Positions 47,401 through 58,987 of a DNA stretch of 64,000 nucleotides are shown here, in pieces. Positions within the stretch are counted from its first letter, which is position 1, and every line of letters begins with the position of its first letter. Position numbers and translations under genes: made by a program. The stretch comes from Diadema setosum (Eukaryota > Echinodermata > Echinoidea > Diadematoida > Diadematidae). The DNA lies in the NCBI GenBank assembly GCA_033980235.1, contig CM067075.1:3151148-3215147 (forward strand). The letters run 5' to 3'. The notes under the pieces were generated by a model, which saw nothing but the letters and a program-made list of their open reading frames with translations, searched no databases and had not been told where the DNA came from.

Positions 47401-48297
47401 ATAGTTAGAATATGCAATTTTTTTTTTTTTTTTTCAGTGTCCATTTATCTCGCTTGGCATATACATGTACATGGCAGACAAAAAAAAAAAAAAAAATCTG
47501 TCACATATGAATTTTGTAACCCTGTCTGTGTATTTTGTCTTCTGGTATAACAGTATTATGGTCAGAGAAGGCTCAGTTCCATCTGCAGTCTGTGAAATCT
47601 GGAATGAATAGCTTTACATCCGTATTGATTCGACATGAAATAGAACAGATCTCACTAGAAAGTTTCTTTGATTCTTCTCTGTATTTGCTGTTTTTCCTGG
47701 CAAAAAGAAGCAGTTGTTTGTGAAATGAAAAATATGGGGATTTGGCTTTCCATGCAGAAATTGAAACACACCCTCATTTCTAGAGGTTTTTGTTCTTGTT
47801 TTGGGGCTATCCTACTTTTATAGGGGAGTGGTAATCACATGTCTGTAAAAGTGGAGCTTGCACACGCACACACACAAACTGTGTCAGGAAAGGACAAATG
47901 TATGTAGTGACAATAAAGATGGTATAAAGAAAAAAAGAAACAAGACTGAGAAAAAGGAGAAGCTCTTCCTACATGTCGTTCCATTTCATAAGCCATACAT
48001 GCCTTTAGAACTCGGCCATTTATGGGGAGTTCAGATAATTCTGAGTGATGTTGCCATGTGAACTTGTCGGAACATTTGTCAATGGTCTTCAGTCACACCA
48101 GTAAGCCCTCGTTGGCAATATTTTGGGGTATAAATCAAAGAGTGACAGGTATAGCAGTGGGGCTCACTAGTTTACAAACCAAGCAAATGACATCAAAATG
48201 TCCAATTTCAAGCCCTTAGGTGACAATGACATGGTCACAAGAACTATTCCTATTTTACTTGAGGTTAACCCTTTATTTGGTGATCAGTTTCTGGACA

Positions 48298-48365
48298 TTT
48301 GTGCCATAAAAAATGCTGTCGGCTCCAATTTGCGAAAGTTTCATGCCGCATATGTTTCTTGTTTT
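48298..48365 (+). repeat. Short dispersed repeat, copy 1
   Basis: AAAAATGCTGTCGGCTCCAA then AAAGTTTCATGCCGCATATG matches AAAAATGCAATCGGCTCCAA then AAAGTTTCATGTCACCAATG at 51560-51620. Flanks beyond about 70 bp are not clearly alike. Sequence from 48366 to 49320 is non-coding with nothing recognised. Confidence 0.55.
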
Positions 48366-49320
48366 ACATTATTCTTCAAATGCAATAAGGTTGCTTGCTA
48401 CAGATGTAGGTGTTCATCACTGCTTGTAATCTCTAATCTCTAAACTCATTTTCCCTTTTGTAATGATTGTAAGCACCTTCATACACTGTAGCTGACACAA
48501 TTGCTTGCTAAGAAGAAGAAAAAAAAATCATATAATAGAGAATTCAAGGACAGATATATTTAACTCTATGAGCATTTTCACTGGAATCTAATGATTAGAT
48601 CCTGTTTGTGTTTACAAGTGGCTGACATGAGGAATGAGCTTGATAATGCTTCTTTCTCAAAAATGTAGGTTTTTTGCCCATTCATGAGAAAAAAACAAAC
48701 AAAACCAACATTCTGTAAGATCTTCCTAATGTTAAGGATCAATGGTATGTCCGGAAGCTGAGTAGGCAGAGCATGGTGCATCCTTGGCACAGTTTCAACA
48801 AGAGGTGGCGCTATGTTGTGCTCTTTGAGTAAAAATCACAGGAAGGATCTCGTTGCCAATGGACTGCTCATAGGAAGTTGTGCAATAACAACAATGCATT
48901 CAAGGAATCCATTTCAGGCATAATATATTCATTCTGCTTTCTTCAGAAGTTCAGAATTCTTTGAAAATATTCCATATATTAAGGTAAAAAGCTTTAGAGT
49001 ATTGTAAAGTTGTTTTTGTTGTTTTTTTTGAAAGAGAATGAGAATGGGAATTTATTCCTTTCCTTTGTTATCGTGCAATTCACTGATGGCACCCCCGTGT
49101 TTATAAATAGTGAGAATGCACTAGGAATAACATAGTTTGTTACTGTAAGTATTGGCCTAAATATGTAATGTCAGATGAATTGCTAATGCTGTTCTGATCC
49201 TTTCAATGAATGAAAACAAAAGAGAGAGTATTTATAATAGCACATCTTTATCACTCTACGCTTCAGTTATTGTTTTCAAAGAGGTTACGTACAAAGAAAT
49301 GCTACCGAATTAGTTTGCTC

Positions 49321-50160
49321 GACCCACTTCCAGATGGTTTCGTCATCTTGGAGATTTTCGAGCAACCGACTTCTCACAGAGAAAGACCCATTGTCTTTCG
49401 TTCAAGATGAAAACAAATCTGGGAGTGTGCGTACAAAGATAACGGATTTGTTCGAGTGTCAACAAGCCATGAAAGCCTCTATTTTGATATCTCTGGTCTT
49501 TCGCATAGAGGAGGAAAGAAACCTGTTAACTGGGGGGGGGGGGGGGGTGATGAGGGGGGAAGAAATCAAGAGATATGTTGGAGTGGGTGTTTGAAAAGCA
49601 TGTGTGCCCCTTTTGGGATCAAGCCAAGGTAGAGTGGGTGGGTCGCTTGGTCTGTTTGGAGATGAAGAGGTGTTGCCATGGAAATATCTGTCTTTCCTCG
49701 AAAATGTACAATGCATGTCGTTAATTTAATTGGGTGTAAACAAACACACATACACACATACAAACAAAAACACGGCGCACACATTTGAGCAGGAATTAGG
49801 ACAGGGAAATGCCTCGTCATAGAATGGAATCCCAAAGGAGGATGGAGGGAGGGTGAAACTTTTCGCGAAAATCAGTTCGAGTCTAGATGCCAAGGGAGAG
49901 GCTGATCAGAAGTCTACTCATTCTACACACAACTTGTTATAGTGGGCGCCTTTGCGTCACAAAACCTAAAAAAATTCACCAGATATGATTTTTTAGCCGA
50001 GTTGGAATTTTGACAGGGGAGATCCTCAGCTTTAAATTGTATATACACTTGTAGCTCATCATAATTGGGTACTCTGAATGATGGATAGGATACGTGCAAA
50101 TGTACCTGGACATGTACCTGGACATGGACATGGACCTGGACATGGGGGGGGGGGGGGGGG
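49321..50160. other. Non-coding with G16 and G17 runs
   Basis: G16 at 49532-49547 and G17 at 50144-50160, the latter preceded by a short CATGGACCTGGA tandem array. A CpG-bearing patch at 49321-49460 has no recognised product. Confidence 0.6.
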
Positions 50161-51557
50161 CTTCCAAAGCTTCCAACTTATGCTTAATGGTGTGCTTCTA
50201 GACTTACGAATTTTTATTGAGAAAGATATGCTCATTTAGAAAGGATTTGAAACTCCAAATCAGCGGAGTGAACCCAGTGTGGATGTTTTCAGGCATACCG
50301 GAAAATCATCTGAAGGTGCAGCTTTTTGTGTAACAATTTTTCTCTATTATGAACTGCAGCTGCTGCAGTTCATACTGATGAAAGCTGGGATATGTGCATT
50401 CTTTTTCTCTTCCATGTCTCTTTGAAGACCTCAAAACAAACAAGTATAAATGAGTGAAAATTAATGTATCATTGGGACAAATGTCAAACACCATGTGTGC
50501 CATTTGACTTCATTGGTGCCATGTGCTGCATGTGTCTTCCCAGGTTTGTTAAATTATCTGTGACTGGCAGTGCACACACACTTTCTCCCATCATTAATAA
50601 CATATTTCTTATGTAGTTTGCACTAGCTTGAAAACCCACATCTCAATGACAGATTTGTACCAAGAATTTTGTTTTCATTCTGGTACTAGAGCAAGAGAAA
50701 TGATGTCATTCGAAGGGGGGAAAAAAGTAATGAAACTTTTTTTTCTGAAATACATACCTTATGCATGTGGAGAGTACATAGCCATAATAACTGAAATTCC
50801 TGAGCAAACTTGCATCAAGTTTGTGCCCCTCTGTACTGAAGTATCACTCAACTGTTAATGAGATGATGGAGCTTACGATTGAACTCTTTATGTAAATTAT
50901 AGCCTTCGGTTCGCATCAGCAATTGACTTGGTGTTGGTTTATTTTTTTATTTTTTTTTTTGGGGGGGGTGTACTGCACTTAAAAAGATAATCAGTAAGGA
51001 ATTATTGATTCAAAACTCACAGTATTTCTACGAAACTTGCAAGGCAACTATGCCAAAGGTCACCTAAAACATTGTTGGAAATAGAAAAAACAAAAACACT
51101 CATTGTGGTGTGTTTTCTTCAAATTTCTAGTAAAGTATGCCGTCATACTTTGCAATTGGAAAGCTCATTAAAGAAAACCTGAGATAGGCCTCTATACATC
51201 TTGTGACTTCAACTCCAGCGCTCAACTGACACTCAATGTCCAGCTAGCTGGCCACATGATTGTTTACTTCTTAGTTGTACTTGCCGAGTTCCTTGCACAT
51301 ATGCATTATGGTATTTCTCAATTGCTGTCTCCTCACAATTTTTGTTAGCAGTGTGAACAGAGAGATCAAGCATCACAACTTTTTAACATTGTGATATACT
51401 CCAATAGCAAATGAGTCAAATGCTGTAAAATCAGAAATTTTTGCCTGTAAGAAACTTTCACAAATTTTGCGAGGAGCCAAGATTCGAGAAAGCTAAATGC
51501 ACACTTAAGTTTTTGTTTGTACATCATGCATTGAATCCAAGTGGCAATTTACAAAAA
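50161..51557. other. Non-coding, nothing recognised
   Basis: AT-rich, with A and T tracts and a G8 run at 50961. Confidence 0.5.
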
Positions 51558-51625
51558 TGCCGCGAAAAATGCAATCGGCTCCAAGTTACCAAAGTTTCAT
51601 GTCACCAATGTTTTGGGTTTTGCTG
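51558..51625 (+). repeat. Short dispersed repeat, copy 2
   Basis: Partner of the segment at 48298-48365, in the same orientation. A C16 run follows at 51715-51730. Confidence 0.55.
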
Positions 51626-51899
51626 TATACTCATTCTGGTGATTTTTGGATTCTGTCGTCACATTGATCAGATGAAGGTTTGAGCAAGAGTTAGAGCTTT
51701 TTCCTCCCTCACCACCCCCCCCCCCCCCCCATTCAAATGCTCCACATACCCCATTTTATATTTAGCATTGATAAAAACAGCAACGTTACGTAGATATGTT
51801 TATTCATTTCAGGGTCAACATTGCTGCGTATTAGCATCATAAACTGGGGCTCCTTCTTCCTCAAACAAGCAATCACTTGTTCCAGTAATCCTTCCCTGC

Positions 51900-52150
51900 G
51901 TTGACGTAGAAATAGATACCATTTGTCGCCGATACCTGTGTGTGGACATTGACGGGACTGCACAGCCCCAAATCTCTCTCCCGAATGAATTCTATTTGTC
52001 TCTCATTGTTTACAAATTTCTGGGCTTATTATCTTTTGAGTGGGCAGCTCGGATGAGCGGAGGATGAGGTTACAGGTCGGGAAAGCCAGGCAGGTGTGTT
52101 TTTGGCAAGAGATCCCATGGCGGGATTCATTCCTCGGTGAAGATGAGCCC
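51900..52150. other. Non-repetitive island with a forkhead-type word
   Basis: GC-richer block containing CATTGTTTACAAATT, which matches the forkhead core TGTTTAC. No convincing frame. Candidate regulatory element. Confidence 0.3.
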
Positions 52151-53195
52151 TGCGGAATTTGAAATAAAAAGAAAGACATGCAGAAGGAGAGTGAAAGGCT
52201 GAGGATAGGAGAAAGAATCCAACAGATAAAGGAAGAAAAGGATGGGTTAGGTGATGGGACGTACATGTGTTTTCAATAGGGAAAAATGACAAGTATTCCA
52301 TTTCTACCTTCATGATTCAGAGAAGACCAAAACTAAAGGTGTACTCGCACAGTGATCATCAGTGTTTCTGGAAAAGGAAAAAAAAAATGAAGCAAGGTAG
52401 ATATGAGAGCAAGTGAGTAGAGTGGGTATTAATTGAGGAGTTTCATGGGAGCTCATATATGAAAAGATGCAAAGAGAATACATAGACATTGCAATGAGTT
52501 GAATGGAAAGATGATGAAAGGGGATCTTTAAGACACAAAGATGAGACAGGATGTTGCACAGCATTGAAGCTTCTGGAAAAGATGGAAAGGCAAGATCCTA
52601 TCAGCATTTTTCTTTATTAGGATGAATTAGGCTGAGCAATCATGAAATATGTCAGAAAAACTGTTGAAGAGAAATAAAAAAATGGAAGGGAAGAACATCG
52701 AGTTGTGTTGAAAAGCTCCAACCATTATTATCACTTAGTTTAGTATCTATCATGTGCTTCACTTATTTCGCTGTGGACCATACAGTGATTTCAACAATTC
52801 AGTATGATCTCAAGAGTCAGCGTCACTACAAGTGGTCTCAAACGGCTGAAATATAAAATGTGACAAGTTTGTTGTGAAAAAGAATGAGAAAATATGATTG
52901 TCACATCATGGTTTGGAGTCCCCCAGAATATGACATTTCTTCTTTCTATTCAAGTATGAATGCAAGGAACCATTGCTCACTATCAGACCTGAATGATAGG
53001 TACAAGCTTACGTTTTTTCTTTTCACCTCGGCCAAGTTGCTGAGGACAGAATGCGGGATGTGGAATCCATCTTGTTTTTGTTTTGTTCGTTTTTTATCAA
53101 GGAAAACATACACCTTGTAAAATCTTGGGCTTTTTCATTCCTGGACATGAGCGGTGGATTTAGACTTTTTTGCATTTGTTTTTAGACATGGGCAA
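52151..53195. other. Non-coding, nothing recognised
   Basis: Purine-rich stretches (52140-52230, 52370-52560) and AT-rich sequence; frames on the minus strand are Ser/Pro/Leu-rich artefacts of these tracts. Confidence 0.5.
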
Positions 53196-53234
53196 ACATA
53201 CCTTAGTATGCCTTCATACATACTAAGGTATACT
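53196..53234. repeat. Perfect hairpin, 13-bp arms
   Basis: ATACCTTAGTATG and CATACTAAGGTAT face each other across a short CCTTCATA loop. Confidence 0.85.
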
Positions 53235-53297
53235 TTGAATCTACAACCTGATCTCTAGACAGGCGTCTTTTCCACTAGACCAGTGAATTTCCGTGTG
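53235..53297 (-). pseudogene. tRNA-like relic (possible SINE head)
   Basis: On the minus strand, CACTGGTCTAGTGGAAAAG matches the tRNA A-box and D-arm pattern. CCTGTCTAGAGATCAGG follows as an anticodon-arm-like hairpin, then GTAGATTCAAAG as a weak B-box. The acceptor stem cannot be closed and the 3' part is replaced by the hairpin at 53196. It is best read as a decayed tRNA-derived SINE fragment, not a functional tRNA. Confidence 0.35.
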
Positions 53298-53639
53298 ACA
53301 GTTAGTGCTAGTTCTTATATCTATAGCATGTTGCATGTATTCGTATTCATTCAAATTTAATGAATTCTTGCATTGCGTTGTAAGAACGTGACACAAGAAT
53401 TCATTAAATTTGGGTAACTTTGACAACTCTAATTCTCTTAATCAAAATAAAGCATTCCAGGAAGAAGGTGTTTCTAACTTTGCACAATTCTCTAGACATA
53501 CAATGTAGGGGAAGGCCGATGATTGGAAAATATTTCGTATTAGGTGTTGCCATGTAATCTGTGCCATGTTGACCAATAGTGGCAATTAGTAGTGCTGGGA
53601 GACAGTAGGTCTGGAACAACATTCATGTCATTAACCGTC

Positions 53640-53744
53640 CATGACAGTCACGGCCGGCAATATCGATGTCTCCGTCCGGTCCAGGGCTCCCTCTAACCTC
53701 GCAGCCACGGTAACAGGAACGCACGCGGCGGGCAGCCCGGCTAT
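53640..53744. other. CpG-rich block abutting a foldback element
   Basis: High CpG (CACGGCCGGC, GCACGCGGCGGGC) over about 100 bp, ending where the foldback at 53745 begins. Could belong to the same repeat or be an independent island. Confidence 0.25.
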
Positions 53745-54226
53745 GACTGTTTTCACACGGGTCAAGAAACATAATTACAATGCTGAGTTACAATTACAAT
53801 TTATAATTATCGTCTGTACGCATGATCTAAAGGGCTTTGTGGATTCTGCTGTTTTGAATTTCAGAGCGAGGAAGAGAGGTGTAGCTTATTTCCGAGTTCC
53901 AATCGATCACTCTTGAGCAGCAAAGGGTGCGGTTTTTCTGTGTGAGTGGTTGAAAGGTCACTGTGAGCTCCATGTCCCCAAAAAAACAATTTGGAGGTCA
54001 ATCTGTAGGCACGGCTGTTTCATTCCGTAATTCTGGTGAATCGTAACTGGAAAACTCCTCTCGACCATCACTTGAATTACGATTTGAATTATGATTCAAA
54101 TCTCCCTCCACAATTCCAGTTTGCATACACACGGCCAAAATACATCATTTGAATTACAATTCGACTGATGTGTATAACTAGAATCGTGATTCAAATTACG
54201 CAGTCTTTGTACGTGTGAAAACACTC
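53745..54226. mobile_element. Foldback element with TGTTTTCACACG termini
   Basis: The left end GACTGTTTTCACACGGG and the right end (minus strand GAGTGTTTTCACACGTAC) are inverted. The arms carry TTACAATTACAATT, TTTGAATTACAATTCG and GATTCAAATTACG words in both orientations. It is non-coding. Confidence 0.75.
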
Positions 54227-54399
54227 TTATGTTTTAGGGTGAGAAGAATGTTTGGGGCAAAGAACCAGCGACACTGTGGGTGTCCTGCGATGACAAATTT
54301 GGGTCAGTTTGACGTCTGTAGAGATGCGTCAGGATATTGACTCAATGTTGCAGCCCAAAACAAGATGCCAGCTAAGTATTCTTCAGACACCTTTTCCTT

Positions 54400-54550
54400 C
54401 CCTCCTCACATTCTCGAGACTCCGACTCCCTTCTTTATTTCTCCCTGTCAAATAATCCAAGGATGACAATCACAAATCCCTTTTTCTCAATCCCATTTCT
54501 ACTTTGTTTTGTTTTTTTCTCTCCCCATTCTTCTTCTTCTTCTTCAGAAA
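54400..54550. repeat. Pyrimidine-rich tract
   Basis: CCTTCCCTCC, TTTTTCTC and (TTC)n words, ending in CTTCTTCTTCTTCTTCAG, which resembles an acceptor. No recognisable exon follows. Confidence 0.7.
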
Positions 54551-54599
54551 TCTAGCACAAGGTTCCTTTTCTCTTGTGAGAATATTTCAACTTAACCAA

Positions 54600-54880
54600 A
54601 AGATTAAAAGTAGGCCGCCAGATGTAGGACATGCGATTCATATCTACGTTTTTATTGCCGAGTTGGGACCCTGCACCGGGTCCGTCACGGCCGACTTACC
54701 AGGTTTCTATCCCCCGGTTTCCGCCAAAATTTCTCACCTTTTTCTCCAAGATTGGCAACGGGGATCACCTCCGAGACTTACGTCACTAGTCGTCACTTTT
54801 TGCCGATGTCAATGCGTAGCGTTTGAGAGTATATTTGTCTTGGCAGGCGTCCGTAGATTGCAAGTGGGACATTCCTCCTT
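54600..54880. other. GC-richer non-repetitive island
   Basis: CpG-bearing block with a 128-codon + frame that starts in the pyrimidine tract. The translation shows no family I recognise. A conserved non-coding element or an unknown exon; the upstream acceptor-like tract slightly favours an exon, but no donor was fixed. Confidence 0.25.
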
Positions 54881-55802
54881 GGAAAAGTGAGAAAAAAAAA
54901 TAAAAGCAAAGTATTGACGAGTAAGCACTGATGTTTCATGACATGCTTGTCAGCCTAACTCCTTCCCTAACTCAGCATCATGGATATCTTCCCTACCACC
55001 CCTGCCTTTTTCTTTCTTCTTCACATGACATTGACCTGCGTCAGTTACGTGGCTTCACATCTGGCCTGTCAAGCGGCTCATTTTCCAAGAATGAGGCTGA
55101 GGCCGCTTCCAGTCTTTATCTCTTTGCTTTCGATGAGACTCCTACTCTCCCACTCGAGTATGAATTTTCTCCTGCTCTAGCTGTGGTGGTTCTCCCGCTT
55201 AGGGTCTAGGTTTCTCCCTCCCAACTTCAAGTTTTCTCATATATTTTCAAAAGATAACGAGCTTAAGATACATGTAGCACCAGAGACCGTCTGTAACCGT
55301 GTGGATTCCTCTTGCAAGGGATGTCACGCTTCGTGCTTGTGATCTGCATTAATTGCGTGCATATGATCTTTTTTTTTTTGTAGTTTAGTGCATATGTTCG
55401 CTGGATCAGTCTCTAGTTTGCTAGAGGGTGGTCTAGGTGGGAGGATCTCCCATTTAAGAGATGCTTGTGGTTGGAGTCTCTGATTTCTTTAAATCTACAA
55501 GTCTCAAGCTGCATGACATACAGGTACATGGTCCTGTGGGCTAACGTATAAGGACAGAACCTTAGCAGGGCTATGAGTGAACATGCAGATCCCAGATATG
55601 TATGAGATTCATATAGCAAGAGACTCTTTCATGATGTACAGTTAGTTTTTGGTTTGCAGGACTGGGACAGGGTATGGTCTTGAGCCAAAAGGGTTCTTCA
55701 GCACTAGACTGCCTTCCCATCCCAGCCACTGTTTCGTTTGTTTGGTTTTTTTTTGCAGAAAGTACAGGTACTTTGCAACGCTTGTACCTTCTCGTAATAA
55801 CA
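54881..55802. other. Non-coding, nothing recognised
   Basis: Mixed composition. The 92-codon + frame at 54931-55209 is Leu/Ser-rich and unrecognised. Confidence 0.45.
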
Positions 55803-55816
55803 GTTGCCATGGTAAC
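55803..55816. promoter_or_regulatory. X-box palindrome (RFX-type word)
   Basis: GTTGCCATGGTAAC matches the RFX consensus fully. Similar words are at 21008, 26598, 33612 and 57711. Binding is not demonstrable from sequence. Confidence 0.35.
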
Positions 55817-55943
55817 AGCTCCCACAAGAGCCCATCAACGGTGATCATTGCGAGTTGTTCCTGCAGTGACCACAATGATAGTCCCTTGTGAGATTACAAA
55901 TCTCTGTGTGGAATGGGTCCAGGAATCAGATAGGGTTTATTGC

Positions 55944-56340
55944 TACTTGGCCTACTATCAGATGGTCTACTTCCCAGTTTGTCTTACACCACTATGGCTA
56001 AACTCACTTGGTCTACTATCAATTTCATCTAATACCCATTTGGTCCACTTCTCGCTTGGTCTAATGCCCAGTTTGGCTACTTATCATTTCGTCTAATGAC
56101 CAGATGGTCTAATCGCAGTCTTGTCTCCTTGGACTTTTTCCCATTTCGTCTACTAAACTGTGGGTATTAGACGAAGTATGCATAGCCCATCTGGAAGGAG
56201 ACCAACTGGTAATAAGGCTATATGGCAGTTGGACTATCGAATGGTCATTAGACGAACTGGTTGTATACAAATTACGGATTAGACCATGTGGGTTGAGACT
56301 AAATGGCTGGTAGACAAAGTGGGAGTAGACCAAGTGATAG
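55944..56340. mobile_element. Foldback built from 20-25-nt GGTCTA units
   Basis: The left half consists of units such as CCAGTTTGGTCTACT and ATTTCGTCTAATGCC in one orientation. The right half carries the same units inverted (GGTATTAGACGAA, AGTAGACCAAGTG), so the whole folds back on itself at about 56150. About eight units are seen per half. It is non-coding. Confidence 0.8.
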
Positions 56341-57699
56341 ATCACCGGAATCATGTGGTCTCAGATCTTGCACAAGACAGAGACCAGGACTAAGCAGCGT
56401 GGAACTTCTGGCATATACTCTGATCTCCTGTACAAAAACCCTTAGAAGCAGCTACATTGTACCATGACAACAAGCAATAGGTCCCAGCGGGTTAATGGCT
56501 GTTGCTAGGGCGCATGCATGCTATCATAGTGACATATGACTGTATTGTGTCTTTAATACAAGATTGACTTACCACCTAACTTTGTGTTTGGTAGGCATCA
56601 AAATCTATTATCTTTACAAAGATAGTGAAAATATTTAGCCACTCATATTGTGAGGAACAGAGATAAAATATGAGAATTGAGAAGATTTACAATGGAAGCA
56701 GTAGGGCTTGGGGCAAAACTCTCTCGGAGGTTAAATACAAGATATGCCTTTGATGAAACGGCCATCAGGGAATTGTGGTAACTGAATTAAGATGCATGGC
56801 CAAAGATAATTGATGTTGCATTGGTTTGACAGCAAAAACTGGAGCATGTTTGATGGCATGTCTGGCTTCATTTGCATCTCATCCATCATAAAATGCTTTT
56901 GTTGATTCATGGACAACATGAACAAAAGAATAAATATTTGATTAACCACATTTGGGCCAGTCATATAGATGCATGTTTTCATCTGCTGTTAGGGAGTACA
57001 CTTATGAACATAGCGAAACTATTTCACCCATTTTATTGTGTAGATTTTTTTTTTTTTTCAAATTATCTTTTGGTTCTGTCCAAGTAGAACCATGTGACTT
57101 TCAGATGGCGTAAACAGAAATTTGCTCTTTTGTGGAGGAGGAATAGAGATGAAAACCAATGAAAGTTTGTCGTCATTTGACGTTGATTGTCAAAATGAAT
57201 TAAATTTGTGGGGTTATTTTTTTCCATCCCCACCCAATGTTATGGACTGCTTGTGTCTTTGGCCTAATTTTTGTTGCTTTTTTTTTCAATGTTGCCATTG
57301 AAGTAATTTTGGATTTGATAAAGTTGATAACACAGATTTGTGTCAGCAACCTTGTCAGTCCCCGACTAGACCTCATGTCCACATACAGAGTTAGCCCAAT
57401 TCCTCATTTTAACAATTGAAATGCCATGTCATTGAAGGTTACGAATGGCTTTGATTCATGTGCCAATGCCATAATGTCCCAATTTGTCAATTCTTAGGGG
57501 ATTGGCAAAAAAAAAAAGAGGATTAAAAAATAAAAACACTATATTCCAAGGCAAAATATTCTCACTGGAGCTCAAACAGATTGCCAGTTCCAGGTTTGAT
57601 GGGTGATGATATTCTCCCCTCTTTCATAAATTTTGTTCTAATTTTTTAGCAAAGTGAATTGTTTGAGCACACACCCATAATTGTAATCAAGATTAATTT
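56341..57699. other. Non-coding, nothing recognised
   Basis: AT-rich, poly-T near 57045-57058 and poly-A near 57508. Short frames on both strands lack similarity. Confidence 0.5.
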
Positions 57700-57880
57700 G
57701 GCATCAATCGGTTGCTATGGTGATGCGGGGCATGGGAGGCGTAGAGTATCACACACAGAGGGTTCCTCCGGGGGCCACGGTGGGAGCCGAATGAACCCTG
57801 GTCTCACTTCGCTGCTACTTCCGGCATCAAGTCTCTCAGTCAGGACCCCATCAAACAAGGCCACATGAGAATCAGCAAAA
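57700..57880. other. GC-richer non-repetitive island
   Basis: Includes an X-box-like GTTGCTATGGTGAT (57711) and CpG-bearing sequence to about 57870; 64-69-codon frames on both strands are unrecognised. Confidence 0.3.
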
Positions 57881-57994
57881 TGTAGACTGCAACCATTCAC
57901 ACTCACCAATCAAGGGTGTTTATAATTTTACATTTGCGGCATGCTACATGCTCTCCCTTGCATTTATCAACAATATCAGTTATAGGCTTGTTGC

Positions 57995-58122
57995 TCAGGG
58001 CCCTGTTTTGTGAAGGGTTAAAATTGATTATAAAGTTGATTTCTATCCTAAGTCCTTGGCAGCCTGTGTTTTTAGGAATTTTAAATCGATTATATCTTTT
58101 GATAAAACAGGCCCAGGCCCTG
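57995..58122. mobile_element. Small foldback element, CAGGGCCCTG termini
   Basis: The left end CAGGGCCCTGTTTTGTGAAG is mirrored at the right by GATAAAACAGGCCCAGGCCCTG-like sequence. TTAAAATTGATTATA and TTAAATCGATTATA continue the arms. CAGGG-type termini are typical of hAT-class elements (inference). A related left end begins at 62641. Confidence 0.75.
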
Positions 58123-58579
58123 GTATTGTCAACTGGCCATTCACTTTCATTACCTTCTTTTCCTTTTCACAAAAGTATTTGGGTACAGTGAGATCTTGAA
58201 ATTGTCACCTCTACAACAGGTGACTGTCACATGATTGACTACATTCAGGTTAGGAGTGCAGCTGGTTGGATGGATGTTTTTGGTGTATGCACACCTTTGG
58301 CTCCAATGTAGTCCAAAACTACCGAGGACCATCCTTATTTTTTCAGTGTGAATAGGGGGTTAAAAATATGGTAGTAGTGAGACCAATTTGTACATCAGGA
58401 GAGCGTGCTGTAATATATTGGATATCAGAAAGAATGTAGCAACCACATGTCGTTCTGAAATGTATGGGGGAATTACATAGAGATATATGGTCTGCTCAGC
58501 TTTGTCCCATTTCTTTTCAAGAAACTAATGAAGCACAGAAATTTGTAGAAGTTTGTAGCTTAGGTTGTTGGGTAGACTA

Positions 58580-58987
58580 TAGTCAAATGCGTACGCGGGC
58601 GCACGGAGCAAGTTTCCTATAAAGACCTACGCTATCGACTCCTCTTTAGCGCTTACGCTTTGGCCCACTTCCCCGAGTCCGAAGAAGTCCGATCCACTGT
58701 AGTCAGTGGTCCGATCACAGTTCGGCTCATGATTCGGCTGAGGGGGATGACAGCTTTAGCAAACTTCTTTTGTGGTGTCATAATAACAAGCACATATGCA
58801 CGCACCCTGGCATTACTACAGACTGTGCGATGCGCAGAGAAGACAACGAAGGCAACGTAACTTAGCAACACCTACGCACTTTACTCTTGATGACAGCTCA
58901 ACTTCGGTAATCTTCGTATCAATGCTAACGGTGATCAGCAGTATCATCAACAGCGCCCTCTACACTACCGGGACCATGCCCCTTTAA
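58580..58987 (-). mobile_element. MITE family A, second copy, one end truncated
   Basis: Inverted relative to 3967-4401 and highly similar across about 400 bp. The TTAA-bounded end GGGACCATGCCCCTTTAA (to 58987) is present. The other end breaks at AGTCAAATGCG and lacks the final 25 bp or so, including the inverted repeat. Frames within are shadows. Confidence 0.9.
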
